From Anadara kagoshimensis (taxonomy: Eukaryota > Mollusca > Bivalvia > Arcoida > Arcidae): a stretch of DNA of 64,000 nt. The position numbers and the translations under genes are program-made. The stretch lies in assembly GCA_021292105.1 (NCBI GenBank), contig CM037874.1, positions 21,511,534-21,575,533 of the forward strand. The letters are read 5' to 3'. The notes beneath the pieces were generated by a model that was not told where the DNA came from, made no database searches, and saw only the letters and a list, made by a program, of their open reading frames with translations. Shown piece by piece: positions 45,474-55,873 of the stretch. The stretch's first letter is position 1; each line of letters begins with the position of its first letter.

Positions 45474-46123
45474 GGAACATGGTTGTGGACCATGGAGAGA
45501 ACAATAGAAATTAATTACAGGTAAACTAAAGTCTGTTTCAAGATAAAATGACATTAATGCAAATCATACAAGCACCATACAACCAATTTAACAAGAATTA
45601 AATGTGTTCAATTCTATTTTAATCTGAATATTGAAAACTGTTGAAGATGTTACCCAATATCTTTAACATGTTTAACATTTACATTTTCAAATTGTGAAAA
45701 AGACAGAATATTTTCACTATAATTAGCAGGTTATTAATTAAAATGACCTAAATTCATTTACCAATAAATAAAAAAGTACAAAATACTTTAAACAGACAAT
45801 AATAATAATTTTTCACAAAGTCCATAAATCTCACTACATAAGGGAATTCTTAATGACACAAAAACAAAACTAAAAGATTTTTTTAAATAAAAAACAAATG
45901 TGAACATTGTTAATGTCATTAAATTTCTCTTAGAAACTGCTTGAAATCCTGGTGTAGTTTATTAAAATTTTGTTTTTCTAAAACTTGACCATATTCCCGT
46001 TCATAAAACAAATTTATTTATTTACTTTTATGTTTTTATTCCTTCATTTTATTTATTTATTATTTTAATTTCCATAATCTTTATTTACCGATTTTTATTT
46101 TTCACTGGTTTTTATTAATACGC

Positions 46124-46125
<2 letters not shown>
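45474..46125. other. Gene-free AT-rich stretch
   Basis: Low complexity increases toward the (TTTA)n tract; nothing else seen. Confidence 0.4.
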
Positions 46126-46170
<45 letters not shown>

Positions 46171-46356
46171 CAAGTTTTTATTTATTTTATTTACTAGTTT
46201 TTATGAATTAACTGATTAAATTATTTATATTTCTTATCAATTTATTCTTCTACTGGTTTTTATTTATTATGAATGAATGAATGAATGAATGAATGAATGA
46301 ATGAATGAATTTATTTATTTATTTATTTATTTTTATTTATTTATTTATTTATTTAT
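46126..46356 (+). repeat. (TTTA)n and (GAAT)n microsatellites
   Basis: (TTTA)n occurs at about 46126-46170, (GAAT)n at 46271-46310 and (TTTA)n again at 46310-46356. Confidence 0.9.
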
Positions 46357-46504
46357 TATTATCATTAATTAACTGATTGTTATATTTTATTGATATTCTT
46401 TAATTGTTTTTTTTTAAAAGACTAAAATTTGACTATGATAATAATTAGGCATCTTTAGGAAATGAACTATAGCCAGGTGTACATGTCTCAGGTAAAATTT
46501 GGTG

Positions 46505-46564
46505 ATTTTAAAATGTATGCTAAGTGAGACTATGGTTTTTTAAAATGTATGCTAAGTGAGACTA
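46505..46564 (+). repeat. Direct pair of the H2 end sequence
   Basis: TTTTAAAATGTATGCTAAGT with GAGACTA occurs twice, 32 bp apart, in the same orientation as the right arm of 45404-45473. Confidence 0.75.
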
Positions 46565-46621
46565 AACCCTCACCTATCAGTCACCAGATCTCAGTTTCAC
46601 CATATCCCCAAAAACTATAAT

Positions 46622-47125
46622 GGTATGCTCTCTCGTGGAAAGTATTTTAGCTTAATTTGGTTAAATAAAGTTTGGTCATTTGGATATTTTTAAAATCCCT
46701 TAAAAATTTTGGTTTCACAATTTTGATCCAAACACTAACCGTAACGTTAATGCCGAAATGACTGTCTTGTGCTGTAAAATTAACACTGTCTGGTATTATT
46801 AACCAAAATGTTTCATATATAATATATTAATATATAAGTTTGAAGTGGTCTTCAAATGAAACCTTACAATTTTCAGTATCTGACAATTAACAAAATTATA
46901 AAGGTTTTTAAAATTGCCATATTTAAGTTAGGGAAATTACATTTATACCAGCACTAGACGACCGTTTCGGAATACAATTTCTCATCAGTAGTTCTTGGAC
47001 CAAAATTGTGGAAACCAAAATTTCTTCTAGGGGTTGGAGACCTAAATATATTTAACCAAATTTAGCTATGAAAATACTTTGCATGAGGAAGTATACTTTA
47101 GTTTTGAGGATTCATATTTTAACCA
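46622..47125. repeat. Inverted pair of R1 repeats (copies 4 and 5)
   Basis: The plus-strand R1 copy at 46622-46795 faces a minus-strand copy at 46950-47125 across a ~150-bp spacer. The second copy contains CGTTTCGGAATACAATTTCT and CAGTAGTTCTTGGACCAAAA, the complement of the first. Confidence 0.6.
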
Positions 47126-48110
47126 GCAGGAAATTTAGAAAATAGTATAATTCTTACAATCTTAATTCAGAAATGAATGTGAAACTGGGGCCAGTCTGAG
47201 CCTGATTACAATCGGTTTTACTAGTGATACGGACAAAACTCGGCTTACGGCTCCCAGTAACAGTGTGTACGAAAAATTCCAAATTAAATACATTTGTATA
47301 TTCGAATGTGTAAATTTAGCATATAGTTCAAATTAATAATAATAACAAATTAAAAAAAACAACAACTTTTCAAATCGTTGATTTCTCTGGACTTTGCACT
47401 TTAAACTGGACTACAAACTTAAACTGCTCCATTTCTTTTTTAAATCAAAATTGTAAATTTAACGCTGCAAATAAATCTTCAACTGATAAATAAATTAATA
47501 AAAAGGAAATAAAGAAAAGGAAAATGTTGGCAAATGTAAAAACCTATTTTTCGGACAGATAAAAATGGAGCATGTTTTTATTTTGATGGTAAGTCCTGTT
47601 ACATTCCTGTCTAAATCATGTTTAATTTATATGGCCTTTACCAATAATTAAACCGGCGTTAGACCGATATTTTATGAACATTTTTCTTTTTTCTTTTCAG
47701 ATCTCAAAGTGTGCGATATTAGTATAATTTGACAGTGACTTATAACAGGGAGTGCAAAATGACCATCTTCAAAGGTACTAGTACCGGACTAACCAAAGTG
47801 GACATAATTAATCCAACAAGCATTAGTAACCAGTTCACTTAGGGGCATCAAACAGAAGCAATCATCTCCATGGTAATGCACGTGCGACTGTCCCGAGGAA
47901 CCAATTAGCGTTGAGATAAGAGAGCGCCCAATTTAAAATTATCAAAGGGCATCGGGAGTAACTCAAATTTCCAAGATTCGGCTAATTAGGATTTCAACTG
48001 CGGGAGTTTTCAAGGATCATACATTATGTTAATTTAAACATAAACACTTGTCGTGTTGTTCTAATTAGGACACAGAAATTTTATATGAATTTATGCTGTT
48101 CAATTGATTT
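47126..48110. other. Gene-free stretch
   Basis: No supported feature. Confidence 0.4.
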
Positions 48111-48350
48111 CGTTTATTTTTACATCAAACTTTAAGGGTTAAGGGACAAGGGATGTTTAATTGAGGGACCTTTCATTTTGAAAGTTGTTTGTTTACAAAT
48201 AATTTGGTTTCCTGTATCATGTTCGATTGTTTTCGTTTATTTTTACATCAACTTTTGGGGGTTAAGGGACAAGGGGTGTTTAATCGAGGGAATCTTAAAT
48301 ACTAAGACTGTTTGTTTACAAATATTCTGGTTTCCTTATTTTCACGATTT
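48111..48350 (+). repeat. Two-copy tandem duplication, ~123-bp period
   Basis: CGTTTATTTTTACATCAA, GGGTTAAGGGACAAGGG and TTGTTTACAAAT recur in order at 48111 and 48234. The 64-codon frame across it is incidental. Confidence 0.75.
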
Positions 48351-49095
48351 TAATATAAATAAATTTCTTTAAAATTGTGACATAATTTATTAAAGCGACG
48401 TGACATTGGTTGGAACCCGTGTGAAAGTTTGCGTTTACATCACACTTATTTCTCACAATACCATTTTTACTTTATCAATAAAAACCTTTAAAAATGGAAT
48501 ATGACAGTTTAAAAGAAAAAGTAGCATGACAATTCAAAAGTACCGCATATTAAAACCGTTTTCTTGACTACTTTTTATATAAAACATGTCGATATGCAAT
48601 TTAAAATAAAACTAGCGGGCAACAACATTCTAAAGCAGAAAGTTCAAGCGATTTCAGACAAGTTGCTTTTCTGACCGAAGAAAACATTGTAACTGAACAA
48701 CATCTACTTTGCAACAAAAACACAGACGGCAAAGCCAAGAACACAAAAAAGCAACAGAAGTAATGAAAGAAACAGGCAAACAAACAAGACAAGAGACGAA
48801 CACTGGGTCCCACTGGATTCACTTATAAAACTCTTGGATGAGAACATACGTTTAGTAGTGTGCTTAAAGTGCTTTAGACATCCCTATCTCACTTATTTCT
48901 ACAACCACTGATATGTAAATATATGCATATCTAAAAATAAAATAATATAATATGAGCAAATGACAATAAACCAACAGCAAAGCATGTTTAGACAGGAAAC
49001 AAATGCCATGCAAGTTTGTTATTGAGCGATATTAACAAATTCAACAAAAAAGATTTCGCCAAGTTTTCGATTCAGGAAGATTGGGCTTAATCTGA
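48351..49095. other. Gene-free stretch
   Basis: A 73-codon minus-strand frame (48601-48822) has no domain. Confidence 0.4.
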
Positions 49096-49098
49096 AGA

Positions 49099-49129
<31 letters not shown>

Positions 49130-49345
49130 GAACTTTTAAACTACTTTTAACAACATCATGGTGATGTCCAAAACAAGGTCTATATGATTAAAACATAATT
49201 TTATCCACGCTTATTACATTACTCTCTCTCTCTCTCTCTCTCTCTCTGAACTTTTAAACTACTCTCATCAAAATCATGATATCGGTGTCCAATACAATTT
49301 CTATATGATTGAAAACATAATTTTATCCACGCTTATTACATTAGA
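49099..49345 (+). repeat. Two-copy duplication with (TC)n, ~118-bp period
   Basis: (TC)n followed by GAACTTTTAAACTACT, ATATGATT and TTTTATCCACGCTTATTACA is present twice (from about 49130 and 49248). Confidence 0.8.
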
Positions 49346-49606
49346 AATATGAAGTTAAGCTGTGGGCTCAAGTGTTTACAACCCACCCTTAATTATAGAG
49401 TGAGAAAGATTATCTCCATGTCAATATTAGTATAAGTACTATCCTTCTGATTAACCAGTACCATATAATAGATATTAGTCCAATATAATAAAGTACATAT
49501 GTTAGTACCAGGCCGAAAATTCTACCTTTTTTTATTTTTACCTTGTTTTTTCATTGTTATTTTCAATTTCAAAATACTGAACTGGTCTATTTAACGATAT
49601 ATATAT

Positions 49607-49810
49607 ACAGTACAAACGGGTCGAAAGTGTAACACTAGACTAAAGAATAAGTACCGAATCAGGGGCTCGTCTAGGCCCCTCGTTAGCTTTAAATATCTCG
49701 ACAATGGCAATGTGTCTCTCGGCAGCTGTTTGACTAGCTTTACATATCTTGAACACTCGGCAGCCATTTTCATCAGTTATTAATTTTTTTAACTTGACAA
49801 GTCTGTGCTG
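49607..49810. mobile_element. MITE-A copy 8, diverged
   Basis: The left ACAGTACAAACGGGTCGAAA and right TTGACAAGTCTGTGCTG are inverted ends with several changes. Confidence 0.6.
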
Positions 49811-50394
49811 AATTTCTCATCTCATCGCCAACGTCTGAAATGTTGCAACCAGACCTAAAAAAGGTAATGTATGAATGGAATGGAATCCTGAATACTGTCC
49901 ATTTTTCTAAACTCAAAGTAACACAAAATCGAAACGGCAGGTACCTCGGCCTGATGTAAATTTGGTTATGACGTCCATCAAATCATAATGAACTGACCAG
50001 ACACCTTGGCAAAATAGTTTGGACATTGGTCAGACGTGAATTTTTCGGTTCGGTTACATTGGTCAGAGGTGACTGGTAAAATTTGGGGGCGTAAGGAGGA
50101 ATTTGGCGTTAAGATATGTTTTGGTTTTTATGAAAGATCAAGTTTAAAGATACCGTCGGACACAACTGGTACTCAATCAGCAAATTAAAAAATACCGGAC
50201 AGCAGACGACCGTCCATGTGTCATAACTGTGATTCAGATGTCAAAAGCCATAACCAATCTCAAGCTTGTTCGAAAGTGTTGTCCAACGAAAGCATTTTTC
50301 CAAACCTACCCATCAAGGGAATCTTTACTGAGCATTGCATAGTTGAACATTGCTATCCTACGTAGTTTCTATTCTAGTATCAAATAAAAATAAA
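49811..50394. other. Gene-free stretch
   Basis: Nothing recognised. Confidence 0.4.
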
Positions 50395-50605
50395 AATGAA
50401 CATACCAATCCGTATTCAAATCACAATTCAAAAACAGAGTAAAAACTTTGAAAACTGTCAAATTAAGACACGCGAAAATCCCATTAGGGAACCGAGGCCG
50501 GGTGTTTCAGTAGTGTAAACACCTCCTTTATAGCTAGATACACCATTCACGTGTGTAATCAATATTGAGGTTGAAAGAAACATGGGATTATGGGACGCTT
50601 CCTTA
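50395..50605 (+). repeat. Dispersed repeat family R2, copy 6
   Basis: ATACCAATCCGTATTCAAAT, AGAGTAAAAACTTTGAAAAC, CGAGGCCGGGTGTTTCAGTA and CATTCACGTGTGTAATCAAT keep the order of 9593-9845. Confidence 0.65.
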
Positions 50606-50965
50606 AGTATTTTTCTATCTCATAAACAACCTCAAGCTATTCCTATCTCACAAGTTAATCGTTAAGCTATTCTTATCTCATAAGTCAACTTAAGCCTGTT
50701 CTATCTCATAAGTCAGTTTAAGCATTTCCTATCCCACAACGATCTCAAATATTTCTCGTCTTCTAAGAATTGCTTTCCTTTCAACTACTCTTAAAAGATA
50801 CAATGACTATAGCCTAGCAAAACACGTGTTTTTAAACACCATTTACCCTAACAAATGTCTTTTAAGAGCAAAACTATCCAAACATTTTCTGAGCACCAAT
50901 CTATTCCGTTGCGTTCTGCTAATCGTTGCCCAACATGTAAAATGTCATTCATAATTTACCATTGT
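50606..50965 (+). repeat. Short CTATCTCATAAG direct repeats
   Basis: CTATCTCATAAG or a variant followed by TCAACTTAAGC-like sequence recurs about five times between 50617 and 50745, spaced 30-40 bp. Confidence 0.55.
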
Positions 50966-51290
50966 AGTAACTCAGTTAATAGAATGTCCGCTCTTGTAAG
51001 TGGGAAGTCGTGGGTTCGAACCCCGACCCGGGGTCTGACCCAAGAGTTGAAAGTGGATGGCGACTGTTTCGCCAAACATTCGGCATTATAAAAATGAAGT
51101 CGCGGTTCTTTCGGACGGGAACTTAAAATAAACGAGGTTTCGTGCACGTTAGGTGTGGCATGATAAAGAACCCTGCTGTATAATGCCATCAGCGCAAGGC
51201 ACAGACATTCTTCATCCTCGCATATAGTTGGCGACGTCTCCATGTAAGTGAAATATTCTTGACTGGGACGTTAACTTGTGACACCAACTC
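50966..51290 (+). mobile_element. SINE type 2, full length
   Basis: A box AACTCAGTTAATAGAATGTC, B box GTGGGTTCGAACCCCGACCC, GGGTCTGACCCAAGAGTTGA, CGCGGTTCTTTCGGACGGGA, AAAGAACCCTGCTGTATAAT, and the tail TAAGTGAAATATTCTTGACT with GGGACGTTAAC are all present. Confidence 0.8.
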
Positions 51291-51544
51291 AACTAAACTC
51301 TTTCGAACACATACGTTTTCTTTAGCAATGCATACCGAAACATGTATAACTACCTCTACAAGATTTCCTGGACATTGTTTATTCAACCTTGTTTGTTCGA
51401 GCAGGGCCCATTACATTTCATTTTCCTGAAAGCTACCTATCCAAACATACTTTTTATGGCAGTGTCGACTCCAGAAGGATCTTAATATATTTTCAGTGGA
51501 ATTGGGTCCAGGAAAATTATATTTTCTTATCATAATTGACCAAA

Positions 51545-51665
51545 ATACTGAAAAGTATTTATTTTCGCGTTGTACTAAATATTTTTTATTTCGCGGACGT
51601 TTGTTTTACGCGAAAATTAATACCGTACAAGCGAAAATTATATTATGATAATTGTGTTGTAGTGA
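51545..51665. mobile_element. MITE-C-like fragment
   Basis: TTTTCGCGTTGTACTAAATA and ACGCGAAAATTAATACCGTA resemble MITE-C interiors; the ends are not clear. Confidence 0.35.
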
Positions 51666-52432
51666 ATATTTAAAAAAAACGAAAAATTAACCATGCAGAT
51701 ATGTCTAAATTTTGTGGCCTCGAAAATATATACACCCGAAATTAAATACGTTTACATACATTTTATTGTGCATGTATATACAATTTTATAACGTAATAGA
51801 CTATACAATCTATAAACAAATAAAAATACAAATGTATTTGTATTTTGCAGCAAACAGCTTTCAGTAATCTATTGATTTTGGGAATGCAAAGACCAAGAGC
51901 GTTACACGCGGAATTTTACTGTGCAAGAGGGATAACTCCTACTATTTTTTTTAACAATTTAATAAGAGATACACGTTACTTAATTTATTATATTATATTG
52001 CTATTGCTATTATAATTTCAATCCCTATTTTCTTTTAATGGTAAATATTAATATACATATAAATGTAAACCAGCTTTGATATGTGTCTGACAAAAATTTA
52101 ATTTTCAAATCAGTATTGAGGCAATCTGGATTGAAATGCAAAAATTTTTTTCTTTTCTTTTTTCCCTTAAACATAAAGCCAGCATTAAAGTCAATTATTT
52201 GCATTGAAAACAAATTTCATTTCAATTCAGTGCCATTACTAATTTATTTCATGAAATTGTGATATTCAGGAGAAAAGTGGGGGGAGCACCTTTTTTGATA
52301 CAGTTTGTACATTGATATGTGTATGTTTATAAATTAAAAATTTGACCAAACAATGGAACAACCACACTAACAAAGTTATAGATTATCCATGGATATTTTA
52401 CTGAGTTACCCGTGAGATTTATTTTGTCAGAT
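51666..52432. other. Gene-free stretch
   Basis: AT-rich; no supported feature. Confidence 0.4.
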
Positions 52433-52597
52433 ACAGTACAGGCCTGTATAAAGTTTAACACTAAGCTTGTCTCTGTCTCTGTCAGCTTTTCAACAGCTGC
52501 TATCTATCCCGTCAAATTTTTTTTACCACTGGCCATACAAATTTCGGTGCTTTGACTCCTTAGCCCAGTGTTAAACTTTCAACAAGTCTGTACTGTA
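52433..52597. mobile_element. MITE-A copy 9, internally deleted
   Basis: The left ACAGTACAGGCCTGTATAAA and right TTTCAACAAGTCTGTACTGT with an adjacent TA on each side make this a clean TA-bounded copy, about 50 bp shorter than the others. Confidence 0.7.
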
Positions 52598-52678
52598 GAT
52601 TTTTCTATTAAATTATATCCTCCCAGACATAGTATCACAGGCTAGTAGTACACTTACACAAGTATATACTGGTAATAC

Positions 52679-55395
52679 AGTAAAACCTGTACATAAAGAC
52701 CACCTATAAGATCTAAAATATAGGGCTTTATAGGCAGATGGTCTTTATATACAAGGTATTTGTGGTTGCTATATGGAGCAAAGGAAGCTTGAATTATGAG
52801 TAGGTGGCCTATATATTGAGGTGGCACTTATAGCAGGTTTTATTTTAGACATATGGTTTTCATAAAGAGGTGATCACTAAAGCAGGGTTTTTTTCTGAAA
52901 TAACATGTGGTTTTATTGAGCTGGTAATATAGCAGGTTTTATTTTATAGAAATATGGTTTTTATACAGAGGTGGTCACTAAAGCAGGTTTTTTTCTGAAA
53001 TAACATGGGGTTTTATTGAGCTGGTAATATAGCAGGTTTTATTATATAGACATATGGTTGTTATACAGAGTTGGTCACTAAAGCAGGTTTTTTCTGAAAT
53101 AACAGGTGGTCTTATTTAGGTGGTCACTATAGCAGGTTTACTGTATAGACATATGGTTGTTATACAGAGTTGGTCACTTAAGCAGGTTTTTTCTGAAAAA
53201 ACAGGTGGTCTTATTGAGGTGGTCACTATAGCAGGTTTTACTATATACACATATGGTTGTTATATAGAGGTGGTCACTAAAGCAGATTTTTCTGAAATAA
53301 CATGTGGTCTTATTGAGGTGGTCACTATAGCAGGTTTTATTGTATAGACATATGGTTGTTATACAGAGTTGGTCACTAAAGCAGGGTTTTTTTCTGAAAT
53401 AACAGGTGGTTTTATTGATGTGGTCACTATAGCAGGTTTTACTGTATAGACATATGGTTGTTATACAGAGGTGGTCACTAAAGCAGATTTTTCTGAAATA
53501 ACAGGTGGTCTTATTGAGGTGGTCACTATAGCAGATTTTATTGTATAGACATTATGGTTGTTATACAGAGTTGGTCACTAAAGCAGGGTTTTTTCCTGAA
53601 ATAACAGGTGGTTTTATTGATGTGGTCACTATAGCAGGTTTTACTATATAGACATATGGTTGTTATATAGAGGTGGTCACTAAAGCAGATTTTTCTGAAA
53701 TAACAGGTGGTCTTATTGAGGTGGTCACTATAGCAGGTTTTACTGTATAGACATATGGTTGTTATACAGAGTTGGTCACTAAAGCAGGGTTTTTTTCTGA
53801 AATAAAAGGTGGTTTTATTGATGTGGTCACTATAGCAAGTTTTACTGTGTAGACATATGGTTGTTATACAGAGTTGGTCACTAAAGCAGGGTTTTTTCTG
53901 AAATAACAGGTGGTTTTATTGATGTGGTCACTATAGCAGGTTTTACTGTATAGACATATGGTTGTTATATGGAGGTGGTCACTAAAGCAGATTTTTCTGA
54001 AATAACAGGTGGTTTTATTGATGTGGTCACTATAGCAGGCTTTACTGTATAGACATATGGTTGTTATATAGAGGTGGTCACTAAAGCAGATTTTTCTGAA
54101 ATAACAGGTGCTTTTATTGGGGTGGTCACTATAGCAGGTTTTATTGTAAAGACAAATGGTTGTTATACAGAGTTGGTCACTAAAGCAGGGTTTGTTTCTG
54201 AAATAACAGGTGATTTTATTGATGTGGTCACTATAGCAGGTTTAACTGTATAGACATATGGTTGTTATACAGAGGTGGTCACTAAAACAGATTTTTCTGA
54301 AATAACAGGTGGTCTTATTGAGGTGGTCCCTATAGTAGGATTTACTGTATAGACATATGGTTGTTATATAGAGGTGGTCACTAAAGCAGGTTTTTTCTGA
54401 AATAACAGGTGGTCTTATTGAGGTGGTCTCTATAGTAGGATTTACTGTATAGACATATAATCTGTTTTTATATAGAGGTGGTCACTGTAGCAAGTTAACT
54501 GCATAGACAGGTAAGTTTTGTATACAGGTGGTCACTATAGCAGTAAGGTGGAATTTTTACATAGGTGGTCACTATTACAGGTTTTACTGCATAGACAGAT
54601 GGTCTTTATATTGAGGTGGTCACTATAGCAGGTTTAACTTTATATACAGGTGGTCTTTTGATATAGGTGGTCACAATAGCTGGCTTTACTGCATATTCAG
54701 ATTGTCTTTTTATATACATGTAGGTGGTTACTATAGAGATTTTACTGCACAGACAGGTGGCTTTTTAAATAGGTGGTCACTATAGCAGGTTTTTTTTAAT
54801 TGACAGGTGGCCTTTTTATACAGGTGGTCACTACAGCAGGTTTTTATATATTGGAAGGTGACCTTTTAATACAGGGGGTCACTATAGCAGGTTTTACATA
54901 TTGACAGGTGGCCCTTTTATACTGGTGGTCACTATAGCAGGTTTTGCTGCATAGGCATGTGGTCTAGAAGTGTACAGAAATGGTCACTATAGCAGGTTTT
55001 ATTGTATATGTGCTCTGTATACAGGGGAGTGGAGTATTTGTTTTTGATGTAGCAAAAGGATTCTTTCACTTATATCGAGACAGTAAGTTCTGGAATGGTG
55101 AAGGAAACCAGAATGTCTGAAGAAGGTCACCAACCTTCAGATAGCGAAAGTACAAACTAAGGTCTGCCCGAGAGAGATTCCAACCTAACCTGTGAGAGGC
55201 ACTGTGATCTGTAAGTGCATGCTTTAGACCACTTAGGCCACAAAGGCCCCCTATATACATGTATGAAGACTCTTGCTTTAGCAGGGTTCCTTGTATAGAC
55301 AAGTGGTCGTTTTAAAGAGGTGGAAACTATAGCAGGTTTCATTCTATAGACGGGTGGTCTTTTTTGAAGAGGTGGTCACTAAAACAGATTTTACC
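52679..55395. repeat. Large ~100-bp tandem array derived from MITE-D
   Basis: Between 52848 and 54470 the anchor GACATATGGTTGTTATACAG (or a variant) recurs about 17 times at 99-102-bp spacing. Each unit holds two related halves, one with GGTGGTCACTATAGCAGGTT and one with GGTCACTAAAGCAGATTTTT, so the basic module is about 50 bp. From 54470 to 55000 the array decays to ~50-60-bp single modules, then resumes after a SINE (55045-55245) to 55395. The left border starts ACAGTAAAACCTGTACATAA, and the right border ends AACAGATTTTACC, its rough complement. These are the termini of MITE-D. Frames across it are repeat artefacts. Confidence 0.9.
55045..55245 (-). mobile_element. SINE type 1 inserted in the tandem array
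   Basis: In complement: GGATTCTTTCACTTATATCG (tail), GGTGAAGGAAACCAGAATGT (middle), GAGAGATTCCAACCTAACC (degenerate B box), and GCTTTAGACCACTTAGGCCA (A box end). Confidence 0.78.
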
Positions 55396-55451
55396 ATGAA
55401 ATTCTGAGAAAAATACATATAAACAATAATACAATGTTTTATTTTCCATTT

Positions 55452-55611
55452 AAGAAATGACATTCTGATCATGGTATTTCAAGGGGTAATGAAAGATAGT
55501 GTGGCGCATGCCAAATTCGATGAAAGGCAAAGCCCTTCATTTTGAATTTGGCACGCGCCACACTATCTTTCATTACCCCTTGAAATACCATGAGCAGAAA
55601 TGTCATTTCTT
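55452..55611. repeat. 160-bp foldback (near-perfect inverted repeat)
   Basis: Arms of about 75 bp: AAGAAATGACATTCTGATCA with TGGTATTTCAAGGGGTAATG and GTGTGGCGCATGCCAAATTC face their complement, with only a few mismatches and a very short centre near 55531. Non-coding. Confidence 0.88.
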
Positions 55612-55856
55612 ATATTTACAATAAATATTTTGTACATTGGCGCTATTTTTTTCCATATCTGCGCGTGTGATATAGAGTTTTTAGCCATGCAAGATTATGG
55701 CCACGCGACCCCCTGTGTAGGACATGACGTAATATCGCGGGAAAATCGATACACATCAAGGGTCATGACCCCCATTGTCTTTCATTGGGAATTGAAATAA
55801 AATTGCTTCTGTATGTTCCATCGAAGACAGGTACAGTCATATTGTAAATATTTGTT
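55612..55856. other. Short intergenic region 3' of NSUN6
   Basis: No gene. It may include 3' UTR of NSUN6 if the early polyadenylation signal is not used. Confidence 0.35.
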
Positions 55857-55862
55857 TTTATT
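55857..55862 (-). terminator. Candidate polyadenylation signal of NSUN6
   Basis: AATAAA on the minus strand begins 12 bases after the NSUN6 stop codon. This would give a very short 3' UTR, so a signal farther downstream (for example AATAAA near 55437-55442) may be used instead. Confidence 0.35.
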
Positions 55863-55873
55863 ATCCTCTATGG

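Noticed and set aside
52679-55395. CRISPR-like array of regular repeats
   Set aside because: Units are contiguous ~100-bp dimers with no unique spacers, in a eukaryotic genome; it is a tandem satellite-like array.
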